Below, one piece after another: positions 37,071-45,616 of a stretch of DNA of 64,000 bases. Numbering within the stretch: position 1 is the stretch's first letter; every line of letters begins with the position of its first letter. The notes below the pieces were generated by a model that worked only from the letters and a program-made list of their open reading frames with translations, made no database searches and was not told the origin of the DNA. Both the position numbers and the translations under genes were made by a program. Source of the stretch: Xanthomonas sp. (GTDB lineage: Bacteria; Pseudomonadota; Gammaproteobacteria; Xanthomonadales; Xanthomonadaceae); the NCBI RefSeq assembly GCF_017163755.1, contig NZ_JAFIWC010000003.1:62001-126000 (forward strand), given 5' to 3'.

Positions 37071-37870
37071 ACGCCGCCGCCGACACGCTGCCGCAGGAAC
37101 GCCAGCAGGCCATCCTGCAACGCCTGCGCGAGCACGGCCGGGTCGTGGCCACGGAGCTGGCCGCCGCGTTCGCGGTGTCGGAGGACTCGATCCGCCGCGA
37201 CCTGCGCGAGCTCGCCGCGCAGGGCCTGTGCCGCCGCGTCTATGGCGGCGCGTTGCCGCCCACGCCCGGTTTCGTGCCGCTGCCGCAGCGGCGCGAGGAG
37301 CATGCCGAACGCAAGCGCGCGCTGGCGCAGGCCGCCGCGGCGCTGGTGCGGCCCGGCCAGGTGCTGCTGATCGACGCCGGCTCCACCAACAGCGCCATCG
37401 CCGCCGCGCTGCCGTCGCGGCAGCAGCTGACCGTGGTCACCAACGCACCGGACATCGCCCAACTGCTGATGCCGCGCGAGGGGTTCGAGATCCTGCTGAT
37501 CGGCGGCCGCGTCGATCCGCGCATCGGCGCGGCGGTAGGCGCGCAGGCGCTGCAGCAGCTGCGCCAGGTCCGCGCCGACCTGTGCTTTCCCGGCGCCTGC
37601 GCGATCGATGCCGAACGCGGGTTGTGGGGCATGGATGGCGAGGAAGCGCTGTTCAAGCGCGCGATGGTCGAGGCCAGCGGCGAGACCGCGGTGGTGGTCA
37701 CCCTGGACAAGCTCGGCGCGCATGCGCCGCACCTGGTGGCCGCGGTCGCGGCGATCGATCACCTGGTGGTGGAGCACGACGCGCCGCAGGCGCTGTGCGC
37801 GGCGTTCCTGGCGCAGGCGGTGCAATTGCACCGCGCGGATGCGCCGGCGCCGCCGCAACGGGCAAAATAG
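37067..37870 (+). CDS. DeoR-family transcriptional repressor
   Basis: 267 residues. The N-terminal DeoR winged helix (RQQAILQRLREHGRVVATEL ... SEDSIRRDLRELAAQGLCRR) is followed by the sugar-phosphate-binding C-terminal domain (LLIDAGSTNSAIAAAL, GGRVDPRIGAAVG, GLWGMDGEEALFKRAM). The ATG overlaps the HAD stop by four bases. It probably controls the MFS-HAD-DeoR operon through the phased TGCATG boxes at 35164-35189 and responds to a phosphorylated sugar. Operator assignment is inferred. Confidence 0.92.
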   Translation: MNAAADTLPQERQQAILQRLREHGRVVATELAAAFAVSEDSIRRDLRELAAQGLCRRVYGGALPPTPGFVPLPQRREEHAERKRALAQAAAALVRPGQVLLIDAGSTNSAIAAALPSRQQLTVVTNAPDIAQLLMPREGFEILLIGGRVDPRIGAAVGAQALQQLRQVRADLCFPGACAIDAERGLWGMDGEEALFKRAMVEASGETAVVVTLDKLGAHAPHLVAAVAAIDHLVVEHDAPQALCAAFLAQAVQLHRADAPAPPQRAK

Positions 37871-37891
37871 CCGCTTCCACCGGGAGCCCGC

Positions 37892-40309
37892 ATGTCACAG
37901 GACGTACCCGCCGCCGCGCCGAAGCCGCGGCGCACCTGGCGCTGGACGCGCCTGTTGCCGCGGCCGCGTTGGGGCGTGCTGCGCTGGGGCGCGGTGGCGC
38001 TGCTGTCCACGCTGCTGGTCCTGGACCTGGCGTTCCCGCTGCCGCTGCCGCGCTCGCGCGACACCAGCACGCTGGTGGTGTCGGCCGACGGCACGCCGCT
38101 GCGCGCGTTCGCCGACGTGCAGGGCGTGTGGCGCTACCCGGCGCGCCCGGAGCAGGTCTCGCCGCTGTACCTGCAGGCGCTGCTGAACTACGAGGACCGC
38201 TGGTTCTGGCACCACCCCGGGGTCAACCCGTGGGCGCTGGCGCGCGCCGGCAAGCAGTGGCTGTTCTCGCGGCGCATCGTCTCCGGCGGCTCCACGCTGA
38301 GCATGCAGGTCGCGCGCATCCTGGACCGCTCGGCGGACAGCCGGCGCACGCGCACGCCGTGGGGCAAGCTCAGGCAGCTGCTGCGCGCGCTGCAACTGGA
38401 AGCGCACCTGAGCAAGCGCCAGATCCTCACCCTGTACCTGGAGCGCGCGCCGTACGGCGGCACCATCGAAGGGGTGGAGGCGGCGAGCTGGGCGTACCTG
38501 GGCAAGCCGGCGGCCAAGCTGTCGCACGCCGAGGCCGCGCTGCTCGCGGTGCTGCCGCAGTCGCCGAGCCGGCTGCGCCCGGACCGCCATCCCGAGGCCG
38601 CGCGCGCCGCGCGCGACAAGGTGCTCGAGCGCATGGTCGAACTCGGGGTGTGGTCGCGCGCGCAGGTGGACGATGCGCGCATCGAGCCGGTGGTGGCGCG
38701 CTCGCTGCAGACCCCGCTGCACGCCGCGCTGCTGGCCGAGCGCCTGCGCCGCCAGCAGCCGCGCCACGCGCGCATCGTCTCCACCATCGACGCCGACCTG
38801 CAGCGCACCCTGGAAGAGCGGGTCGGCGCGTATTTCTCGCAGCTGCCCGAGCGCACCTCGGCCGCGCTGCTGGTGGTCGACAACCGCACGCTGGAGGCGC
38901 GCGCCTACATCGGCTCGGTGGCCTTCGGCGACCGCAAGCGGCTGGGCGACGTGGACATGGTGCAGGCCTGGCGCTCGCCCGGCTCCACGCTCAAGCCGTT
39001 CCTGTACGGCATGGCCCTGGACGATGGCCTGATCCATTCGGAGAGCCTGCTGGTCGATGCGCCGCAGAGTTTCGGCGACTACCGGCCGGGCAACTTCGAC
39101 GAGGCGTTCAACGGCCCGGTCGGCGCGGCCAGCGCGCTGCGGCTGTCGCTGAACGTGCCGGCGGTGGACCTGCTCGACCGGGTCGGCCCGGCGCGGTTCG
39201 CCGCGCGCCTGAGCAACGCCGGCATCGGGCTGAAGTTCCCGCACGGCAGCACGCCGAACCTGGCGCTGATCCTGGGCGGCACCGGCGCGCAGCTGGAGGA
39301 GCTGGTCGGCGCGTTCGCCGCGCTCAACCGCGACGGCATCGCCGGGCACGTGCGCTACACGCCCGGCGACACGCTCATCGAGCGCCGGCTGATGTCGCCC
39401 GGGGCGGCGTGGATCGTGCGCGAAGTGCTGGAAGCCAATCCGCGCCCCGGCTACGGCGTGGGCACCTTCGACGTCGGCGCGCGCCCGCGGGTGGCCTGGA
39501 AGACCGGCACCAGCTACGGCTACCGCGACGCCTGGGCGATCGGTGGCACCCGCCGCTACACCGTCGGGGTGTGGGTCGGGCGTCCGGACGGCACCCCGCT
39601 GCCCGGCCAGTACGGCGCGGTGACCGCGCTGCCGTTGATGTTCGAGACCATCGACAGCCTGCCGCGCGCGCGTGGCGACAACGCCGCGCGGCCGCTGCCG
39701 GCCAGCGTACAACAGGTGGACGTGTGCTGGCCGCTGGGCATCGCCGCCGCGCAGACCCCGCCCGCCCTGTGCCAGCGGCGCTTTTCCGCCTACGCGCTGG
39801 AAGGCGCGGTGCCGCCGACCTTCGCCGAGCGCGACGCGCGGCTGTGGGGCGCCGGCCGCGAGCGCATCCAGGTCGACGCGCACAGCGGCCTGCGCCTGTC
39901 GCCGGACTGCGCCAGGCCGCACGTGGCCAGGGACGTGGAGATCGCGCGCTGGCCGGCGCTGCTGACCCCATGGCTGCGCGCCGGCGAGCGCCAGGCGGCG
40001 CAGCTGCCGGCGCTGTCGCCGGACTGCCGCGCCGACGGCCGCGGCGGCGCGGGCGTGCTGCGCATCGAAGGCCTCAACGACCGCGCCACGCTGGCGCGCG
40101 CGCCCGGCAGCGCGCGCGGCGTGCGCCTGCAGGTGCGTGCGCTGGGCACCACCGCCGCGGTGGACTGGCTGCTGGACGGGCGCTGGATCGCGCAGACCCA
40201 GGGCGCGCGCACCTTCCAGCGCGACTTCGACGAAGCCGGCGAGCACACCCTCACCGCGCTCGCCGCCGATGGCGCGTGGACGCAGTCGCGGTTTCGGGTG
40301 TTGCCGTGA
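37892..40309 (+). CDS. pbpC: Penicillin-binding protein 1C
   Basis: 805 residues. An N-terminal membrane anchor (about 28-50) is followed by a family-51 transglycosylase with catalytic Glu in LNYEDRWFWHHPGVNP and GGSTLSMQVARIL. The transpeptidase domain carries the active-site SxxK in RSPGSTLKPF and KTGTSYGYRD. A C-terminal BiPBP_C domain (about 700-805) ends the protein. This is a peptidoglycan synthase placed in the inner membrane facing the periplasm. PBP1C commonly pairs with the alpha-2-macroglobulin gene found upstream at 29250. Confidence 0.94.
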   Translation: MSQDVPAAAPKPRRTWRWTRLLPRPRWGVLRWGAVALLSTLLVLDLAFPLPLPRSRDTSTLVVSADGTPLRAFADVQGVWRYPARPEQVSPLYLQALLNYEDRWFWHHPGVNPWALARAGKQWLFSRRIVSGGSTLSMQVARILDRSADSRRTRTPWGKLRQLLRALQLEAHLSKRQILTLYLERAPYGGTIEGVEAASWAYLGKPAAKLSHAEAALLAVLPQSPSRLRPDRHPEAARAARDKVLERMVELGVWSRAQVDDARIEPVVARSLQTPLHAALLAERLRRQQPRHARIVSTIDADLQRTLEERVGAYFSQLPERTSAALLVVDNRTLEARAYIGSVAFGDRKRLGDVDMVQAWRSPGSTLKPFLYGMALDDGLIHSESLLVDAPQSFGDYRPGNFDEAFNGPVGAASALRLSLNVPAVDLLDRVGPARFAARLSNAGIGLKFPHGSTPNLALILGGTGAQLEELVGAFAALNRDGIAGHVRYTPGDTLIERRLMSPGAAWIVREVLEANPRPGYGVGTFDVGARPRVAWKTGTSYGYRDAWAIGGTRRYTVGVWVGRPDGTPLPGQYGAVTALPLMFETIDSLPRARGDNAARPLPASVQQVDVCWPLGIAAAQTPPALCQRRFSAYALEGAVPPTFAERDARLWGAGRERIQVDAHSGLRLSPDCARPHVARDVEIARWPALLTPWLRAGERQAAQLPALSPDCRADGRGGAGVLRIEGLNDRATLARAPGSARGVRLQVRALGTTAAVDWLLDGRWIAQTQGARTFQRDFDEAGEHTLTALAADGAWTQSRFRVLP

Positions 40310-40312
40310 GGG

Positions 40313-40431
40313 GCTGGGGACTCGGGACTCGGGACTCGGGACTCGGGACCAGGGACCAGGGACCAGGGACCAGGGACTCGGCTGCGGGATTCTTGCTCGG
40401 GACTCGGGAGCGATTCGGGATTCGGGATTCG
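40313..40431. repeat. 7-bp tandem repeat tract (GGGACTC/GGGACCA)
   Basis: Runs of GGGACTC and then GGGACCA in tandem directly after pbpC, decaying into GGGATTC copies. The same heptamers recur at 43711, 43947, 47614 and 48259. No coding function is visible. Confidence 0.9.
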
Positions 40432-40536
40432 CAACGGCGTCGCGTAGATCTGGCTTGAACGGGGAGGTCGGCAGGCCTGGCCTTCGTTTGTGACCGGAAG
40501 GGTGCGCGCCTGTTTCCGCAGCACGCACCGGTACCT

Positions 40537-40905
40537 GTAGGAGGGGCTTCAGCCCCGACAGGATCCGCCGGAAGCCAGCAAGCCTGCCGCTGCGCGCGCC
40601 GCGGCTGGAGTCGCGCCTGCAGAGGGCATCGGCAGCAGGCCGGAGCTGCTGCGGAGGGCTTCAGCCCTGGCGGTCCGAAGTCCGCCGCAAGCCTGCCGCT
40701 TCGCGCGTCGCGACTGAAGTCGCTCCCACAGGGACGCACCGGTTGCGTGCGAAAAGGCGGGGCCTGCGAACCGCGAACGGCCCGATGTCCTGTCGCGGCA
40801 TCCTGCGATGGAGAAAGCGTCCGAAGACGCATCTTCGCTGTAGGAGAGGCTTCAGCCGCGACAGCCTTGCCCATGGATCCTGTCGCGGTTGAAACCGCTC
40901 CTACA
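40537..40905. repeat. REP-like palindromes between pbpC and the ferritin-like gene
   Basis: Clear copies at about 40537 (GGGGCTTCAGCCCC core), 40707, 40839 and 40882, with degenerate ones near 40599 and 40647. Together with the heptamer tract they fill the 650-base gap; I see no gene in it. Confidence 0.85.
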
Positions 40906-40961
40906 AAAAAGCGGTGCCCGGCGGGTGCCGGGCATGGATTGCATCGCGTACGAGCGGGGAG

Positions 40962-41537
40962 CTACTTGCCGATCCAGCCTTCCAGCAGATCGGCGAACTC
41001 GTCGGCGTGTTCCTCTTCCTGGGCCAGGATCTCTTCCAGGATGCGCTTGGTGGTGGTGTCCTGGTCGCCGACGAAGTTGATCATCTCGCGGTAGCTGTCG
41101 ATGGCGATGCGCTCGGCGATCAGGTTTTCCTTGACCATGTCGCGCAGGTCTTCGCCTTCCTTGTACTCGGCGTGCGAGCGCGCGGTAAGCGTGTCCGGGT
41201 TGAGGTCCGGCTCGCCGCCGAGCTGCACGATGCGTTCGGCGATCTTGTGCGCGTGCGCCTGTTCCTGCTGCGCGTGCTCCAGGAACTCGGCCTTGACCGC
41301 GTCGGCGAGCATGCCCTTGGCGGTGAAGTAGTGGCGGTAGTAGCGCAGCACGCACACGTACTCGGTGGCGAGGGCGTCGTTGAGCAGCTTGATCACCGCT
41401 TCGCGGTCGGCGCTGTAGCTCTGGGTGATCGCGCCGTCTTCGATGCTCTGGCGCGCGTTGGCGCGCAGCGTGGCGGTATCGGTGAGGCCGGCGGTGCGGT
41501 GCAGCGGCTTGGCGTCGTTGGCTGGCTTGTGGGACAT
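40962..41537 (-). CDS. Ferritin-like (bacterioferritin-type) protein
   Basis: 191 residues. A four-helix ferritin-like fold is shown by repeated acidic/histidine motifs ATEYVCVLRYYRH, EFLEHAQQEQAHAHKIAERI, AERIAIDSYREMI and LEEILAQEEEHADEFADLL. These supply two ExxH di-iron sites. It probably stores iron or detoxifies peroxide in the cytoplasm. It is longer at the N-terminus than classical bacterioferritin and lacks an obvious heme methionine. The peroxiredoxin gene lies 36 bases upstream on the same strand, suggesting a shared oxidative-stress unit. Confidence 0.88.
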   Translation of the reverse strand: MSHKPANDAKPLHRTAGLTDTATLRANARQSIEDGAITQSYSADREAVIKLLNDALATEYVCVLRYYRHYFTAKGMLADAVKAEFLEHAQQEQAHAHKIAERIVQLGGEPDLNPDTLTARSHAEYKEGEDLRDMVKENLIAERIAIDSYREMINFVGDQDTTTKRILEEILAQEEEHADEFADLLEGWIGK

Positions 41538-41572
41538 GGCTGGCCGGGTTCCTGTGCAGGGGAGGGAATGTC

Positions 41573-42055
41573 TCAGTCGGGAAGATGCTGCAGCACGTAG
41601 TCGGCGGCGGACACCTTGAATTCGCCCGGCGCCTCGACGAACAGCGCGCGCACCACGCCGTCCTCGGCGTACAGCGCGAAGCGGCGCGCACGCACGCCCA
41701 TGCCGTAGCTGCTGGCGTCCATCTCCAGGCCCATCGCGCGCGCCAGTTCGCCGTTGCCGTCGGACAGCATCTGCAGCCCGTCGGGCACCAGTTGGCTCTT
41801 GCCCCAGGCCTGCATCACGAACGGGTCGTTGACCGCCATGCAGTACACGTCGATGCCGCGCTTGCGGAACTCGTCGAAGTGCTCGACGTAGCCGGGCAGG
41901 TGCTTCTCCGAGCAGGTCGGGGTGAACGCCCCGGGCACCGCGAACAGCAGCACGCGGTGGCCGTCGAACAGGGTGCGGGTATCCACCGTCTCGACCCCCT
42001 CGCGGATGCGCTTGAGGACCACTTCGGGGATGCGTTCGCCGGGCTGGATGGACAT
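41573..42055 (-). CDS. Peroxiredoxin, Prx5 type
   Basis: 160 residues from the ATG at 42055-42053, with AAGGAG upstream on the minus strand. The peroxidatic cysteine is C48 in VPGAFTPTCSEKHLPGY, and RARRFALYAEDGVV is the conserved arginine region. It reduces hydroperoxides using a thiol donor (glutaredoxin or glutathione in this subfamily). A second cysteine (DVYCMAVND) could be resolving. It probably forms an operon with the downstream ferritin-like gene. Confidence 0.92.
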   Translation of the reverse strand: MSIQPGERIPEVVLKRIREGVETVDTRTLFDGHRVLLFAVPGAFTPTCSEKHLPGYVEHFDEFRKRGIDVYCMAVNDPFVMQAWGKSQLVPDGLQMLSDGNGELARAMGLEMDASSYGMGVRARRFALYAEDGVVRALFVEAPGEFKVSAADYVLQHLPD

Positions 42056-42219
42056 GGGCAACTCCTTGGATGAACCGAGTCTAGGAAGGCGAATGGGAAG
42101 GTTGCGTCAACGGCTTGAAAACGCGGGCGGGGCACCTATCTGGCAGCCATGGCGACGGGCGCGGCCCGCCGCCGCGGACCAGACCCCAACTACCAAGACC
42201 ACGTTTCCAGGAGACCACG

Positions 42220-42681
42220 ATGAGCATCGTACGTTACCGCCAGTGGCCGGCTCAGGCCGCGTTCCAGAACGAGATGAAGCAGCTGTTCGACCGGTTCTTC
42301 GACCAGGGCGGCGACACCGACGAGTCGGCCGTCGTCACCGCGCAATGGGTGCCGCGCGTGGACATCAAGGAAGAGCCCGAGCGCTTCGTGCTGTTCGCCG
42401 ACCTGCCGGGCATCGACCCGGCCGACATCGAGGTGTCGATGGACAAGGGCATCCTGTCGATCAAGGGCGAGCGCAAGAGCGAATCGACCACCGACAGCGA
42501 GCGCTTCTCGCGGGTGGAACGCCGCTACGGCAGCTTCCACCGCCGCTTCGCGCTGCCCGACAGCGCCGACCCGGAGCAGATCTCGGCCAGCGGCCGCCAC
42601 GGGGTGCTGGAAGTGCGCATCCCCAAGCGTCCGGCGAGCACGCCGCGGCGGATCCAGGTCGGGACGGAATCGGTGCAGTAA
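42220..42681 (+). CDS. Small heat-shock protein Hsp20
   Basis: 153 residues from the ATG at 42220, with CAGGAGA upstream. The alpha-crystallin domain spans about residues 45-140 (VPRVDIKEEPERFVLFADLP, SIKGERKSE, RYGSFHRRFALP, GVLEVRIPK). It is an ATP-independent holdase that keeps denatured proteins soluble. It precedes a DnaJ-like co-chaperone gene by 139 bases, forming a small proteostasis cluster. No heat-shock promoter could be assigned with confidence. Confidence 0.95.
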   Translation: MSIVRYRQWPAQAAFQNEMKQLFDRFFDQGGDTDESAVVTAQWVPRVDIKEEPERFVLFADLPGIDPADIEVSMDKGILSIKGERKSESTTDSERFSRVERRYGSFHRRFALPDSADPEQISASGRHGVLEVRIPKRPASTPRRIQVGTESVQ

Positions 42682-42820
42682 CGCGCCGTTCCCGCATCGG
42701 CGCCGCTGCGGCGGCGCCGCGCCATCACGGCCCGCCGCTAGAATGGGCGGGCCGATGGTTGACAGCATGCAACCGGCCCGTTGCCGCAAGGCGGCGGGCC
42801 GACTCTTTTTGAGGTGATGG

Positions 42821-43702
42821 ATGGAATTCAAGGATTACTACGCGACCCTGGGCGTGGAGCCCAGCGCGGGCGAGGCGGAGATCAAGACCGCGTACCGCCG
42901 GCTGGCGCGCAAATACCATCCCGACGTCAGCAAGGAAGCCGGCGCCGAGGACAGGTTCAAGGCCATCAACGAAGCCTACGAGGCGCTGCGCGACCCGTCC
43001 AAGCGCGCCGCCTACGACCAGCTGCGCGCGCAGGGCTACCGCCCCGGCGAGGAGTTCCACGCCCCGCCCAACTACGGCGGCGCGCAGGGCTACGACTTCG
43101 AGGAAGTGTTCGGCAACGGCGGCGCCGGCGGCGGCTTCAGCGATTTCTTCGAGAGCCTGTTCGCGCGCCAGCAGCGCGCGCGGCAGGGCGGCGGGCCGGG
43201 CCCGGGCGCGGCGCCGCGCGGCGATACCCGCGCCAAGCTGGCGGTGCCGCTGGAGACCGTCTACAGCGGCGACAGCGTGCGCATCACCATCAACGGCAAG
43301 CAACTGGACGTGCGCGTGCCCAAGGGCGTGCGCCCCGGGCAGGTGATCCGGCTGAGCGGGCAGGGCAACGGCGGCAGCAACCTGCTGCTGGAGATCGAAT
43401 ACGCCGCGCACCCGCAGTTCGAGGTGGACGGACGCAACATCCTGTACACGCTGCAGGTGATGCCGTGGCAGGCGGCGCTGGGCACCAGCATCAGCGTGCC
43501 GACGCTGGGCGGCGAGGTCGAGCTGAAGATCCCGCCGGACTCGGACGCCGGGCGCAAGCTGCGCCTGCGCGGCCGCGGCCTGCCCGGCACCCCGGCCGGC
43601 GACCAGATCGTGGAACTGGAAGTGCTGGCGCCGGCCCCGGAGACCGAGGCGCAGCGCAAGGCGTATCGGGGGTTGGCCAAGGCGTTTGGTGGGGCGGTGT
43701 GA
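42821..43702 (+). CDS. DnaJ-like co-chaperone (CbpA type)
   Basis: 293 residues. The J domain (about 4-70) has HPD at residues 33-35. A G/F-rich linker (about 95-140) follows, then two C-terminal substrate-binding barrels (about 145-285, GDTRAKLAVPLETVYSGD ... LRGRGLPG). No zinc-finger cysteines are present, so it is CbpA-type and not DnaJ itself. It would stimulate a DnaK-type ATPase. It follows hsp20 in the same direction. Confidence 0.93.
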   Translation: MEFKDYYATLGVEPSAGEAEIKTAYRRLARKYHPDVSKEAGAEDRFKAINEAYEALRDPSKRAAYDQLRAQGYRPGEEFHAPPNYGGAQGYDFEEVFGNGGAGGGFSDFFESLFARQQRARQGGGPGPGAAPRGDTRAKLAVPLETVYSGDSVRITINGKQLDVRVPKGVRPGQVIRLSGQGNGGSNLLLEIEYAAHPQFEVDGRNILYTLQVMPWQAALGTSISVPTLGGEVELKIPPDSDAGRKLRLRGRGLPGTPAGDQIVELEVLAPAPETEAQRKAYRGLAKAFGGAV

Positions 43703-43710
43703 TTGGAGGC

Positions 43711-43839
43711 CGGGACCAGGGACCAGGGACCGGGGACCCGGGGGATGGTCGCGAGTGCGCCGCATTTTTGCTTTCTGTAGGACGGGCTTCAGCCCCGACA
43801 CCTTACCGGTGACGCGTCGGGGCTGAAGCCCCTCCTACA
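43711..43839. repeat. Heptamer tract and two REP-like palindromes
   Basis: GGGACCA/GGGACCG heptamers at 43711-43740, then REP-like copies at about 43776 and 43816 in opposite orientation. These fill most of the gap after the dnaJ-like gene. Confidence 0.85.
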
Positions 43840-43865
43840 GAAAAAAGCGATCGACTGGAGTTGCA

Positions 43866-43901
43866 AAAAGGGCCGCTTTTTCTAAAAAAAGCGGCCCTTT
43901 T
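43866..43901. terminator. Bidirectional Rho-independent terminator
   Basis: A perfect 16-bp stem: AAAAGGGCCGCTTTTT, loop CTAA, AAAAAGCGGCCCTTTT. T-runs in both directions let it serve the dnaJ-like gene on the plus strand and the response-regulator gene on the minus strand. Confidence 0.92.
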
Positions 43902-43946
43902 GTATCAAAGTACTTGACGGCAAATATTGCTCGGACACCATCTTGC

Positions 43947-44002
43947 GGTCCCCGGTCCCCGGTCCCCGGTCCCCGGTCCCCGGTCCCCGGTCCCCGGTCC
44001 CC
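43947..44002. repeat. Eight exact GGTCCCC heptamers
   Basis: GGTCCCC is repeated eight times without error, ending three bases before the stop codon of the response-regulator gene. Copy number is likely to vary between strains. Confidence 0.95.
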
Positions 44003-44005
44003 GCT

Positions 44006-44389
44006 TCACACCTTCGGCGCTTCCTCGCCGCTGAACACCCGCTCGATGACCTCGGACAGTTCGTCCTCGGAGAACGGCTTGGTGATGTAGGCGCGCGCGC
44101 CCTGGCGCATGCCCCACATGCGGTCGGTGTCCTGGTCTTTGGTGGTGACCAGGATCACCGGGATGTTCTGCGTGCTCGGCTCGCGGCGCAGGGTGCGGGT
44201 GGCCTGGAAGCCGTTGAGGTTGGGCATCACCACGTCCATCAGCACCAGGTCCGGCAGCGCCGCCTTGGCCGCTTCCACGCCGGCGGCGCCGTCGGTGGCG
44301 GTGATCGTTTCGTGGCCCAGCTTCTCGACGATGCGCTGGATGCCCAGCAGCTGCGACGGCGAGTCGTCGACGATCAGGATGCGCGCCAT
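44006..44389 (-). CDS. PilH-like single-domain response regulator
   Basis: 127 residues, only a receiver domain: acidic pair D8-D9, phospho-acceptor D52 (LVLMDVVMPN), the conserved Thr in LVTTKDQ, and Lys in YITKPFS. The sequence closely resembles PilH of twitching-motility chemosensory systems (LLGIQRIVEKLGHE, DRMWGMRQGARAY). It has no output domain and would act by protein contact or as a phosphate sink. It is monocistronic here, not beside other pil genes. Confidence 0.85.
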   Translation of the reverse strand: MARILIVDDSPSQLLGIQRIVEKLGHETITATDGAAGVEAAKAALPDLVLMDVVMPNLNGFQATRTLRREPSTQNIPVILVTTKDQDTDRMWGMRQGARAYITKPFSEDELSEVIERVFSGEEAPKV

Positions 44390-44470
44390 GTTTCCCCCTT
44401 GGTTGCCCGGAGTGTAGTGGCAGCGGCGCGTGCTCGGAAAGCGCCCCGCGTCACAGTCCCCCGGCGGCGT

Positions 44471-45475
44471 CTACGCCGCCGTGTCCAGGCGCACCACGGT
44501 GCGCCCGAACGACTGCCCGGCGAGCATCGTCGCGAACACCTCCGGCAGTCCGTCCAGGCCCACCTCGCGGGTGCAGATCGCCTCCAGGTGGCGCGGCTTC
44601 CAGTCGCTGCCCAGGCGCTGCCAGATCAGGTCGCGCAGGTCGCGGGCGGTGCCGGCCGAGCCGATGCCCAGCAGCGACACCCCGCGCAGGATGAACGGCA
44701 TCACCGTCATGTCCAGCTCCGGGGTGGCGGCCAGGCCGGCGCTGGCCACGTTGCCGTACGGGGCGGTCTGCGCCAGCAGGCTGGTCAGCATCGCCCCGCC
44801 GACGTTGTCCAGGCCGCCGCCGAAACGCACCGACTCCAGCGGCCGCCGGGTCTGCAGCGCGTCGCGGCCCAGCACCTGGCTGGCGCCCAGCGCCTTCAGG
44901 TGCTCGGCGCGGTCGGCCTTGCCGCTGACCGCGTGCACCTCGAAGCCGGCGCGGCTGAAGATGTCGATCGCCAGCGAGCCGACCCCGCCGGTGGCGCCGG
45001 TCACGCACAGCGGGCCGTGCGCCGGGGTCTGCCGGTTGTCGAGCAGGCGCAGCAGCGCCAGCGCCGCGGTGAAGCCGGCAGTGCCCAGCACCATGCTCTC
45101 GCGCAGGCTCAGCCCGGCCGGCAGCGGCACCACCCACTTCGCCTCCAGCCGCGCATAGGCGCCGTAGCCGCCGTCGCAGGTCTCGCTGAGGCCGCAGCCG
45201 GTGACCAGCACCGCGTCGCCCTCCTTGAACGCCGGGTCGCTCGAGGCCACCACGTGCCCGGCCACGTCGATGCCGCCCACCAGCGGGAAGCGGCGCAGGA
45301 TCTTGCCCTGGCCGGTGCCGGCCAGCGCGTCCTTGAAGTTCACCGACGACCACGCCCCGCGGACCACCACCTCGCCGGGACTGAGCTGGTCCAGCGACAC
45401 CGGCTCCACGCCGCTGCGGTAGCCTGCATCGTCCTGGTGGATGCGGAAAACGGGGAACTGGGCGGGGGTCGGCAT
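44471..45475 (-). CDS. YhdH/AcuI-type quinone oxidoreductase (acrylyl-CoA reductase family)
   Basis: 334 residues from the ATG at 45475-45473. It is a medium-chain dehydrogenase/reductase without zinc ligands: an N-terminal GroES-like domain (VVVRGAWSSVNFKDALAGTG) and a Rossmann fold with nucleotide motif VTGATGGVGSLAIDIF. The YhdH/AcuI family reduces acrylyl-CoA to propionyl-CoA with NADPH, which would feed the methylcitrate cycle encoded elsewhere in this window. That metabolic link is inference. It is divergent from hflK. Confidence 0.88.
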   Translation of the reverse strand: MPTPAQFPVFRIHQDDAGYRSGVEPVSLDQLSPGEVVVRGAWSSVNFKDALAGTGQGKILRRFPLVGGIDVAGHVVASSDPAFKEGDAVLVTGCGLSETCDGGYGAYARLEAKWVVPLPAGLSLRESMVLGTAGFTAALALLRLLDNRQTPAHGPLCVTGATGGVGSLAIDIFSRAGFEVHAVSGKADRAEHLKALGASQVLGRDALQTRRPLESVRFGGGLDNVGGAMLTSLLAQTAPYGNVASAGLAATPELDMTVMPFILRGVSLLGIGSAGTARDLRDLIWQRLGSDWKPRHLEAICTREVGLDGLPEVFATMLAGQSFGRTVVRLDTAA

Positions 45476-45616
45476 GGCAAAACCTTGGTCGCTGCGAAGG
45501 AATGCACCAAGATAGCCCTTTCGAAACGTCGGATCTGCCCCATCTTGTAGAATCGGCGACTCACTTTCGGTGACCGGCGCGGGCGACCGCGGCCCCACCT
45601 TCTTATCGGAGCATGC

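Noticed and set aside
43947-44002. Heptamer tract as a CRISPR or coding repeat
   Set aside because: Seven-base units without spacers, and no open frame uses them.
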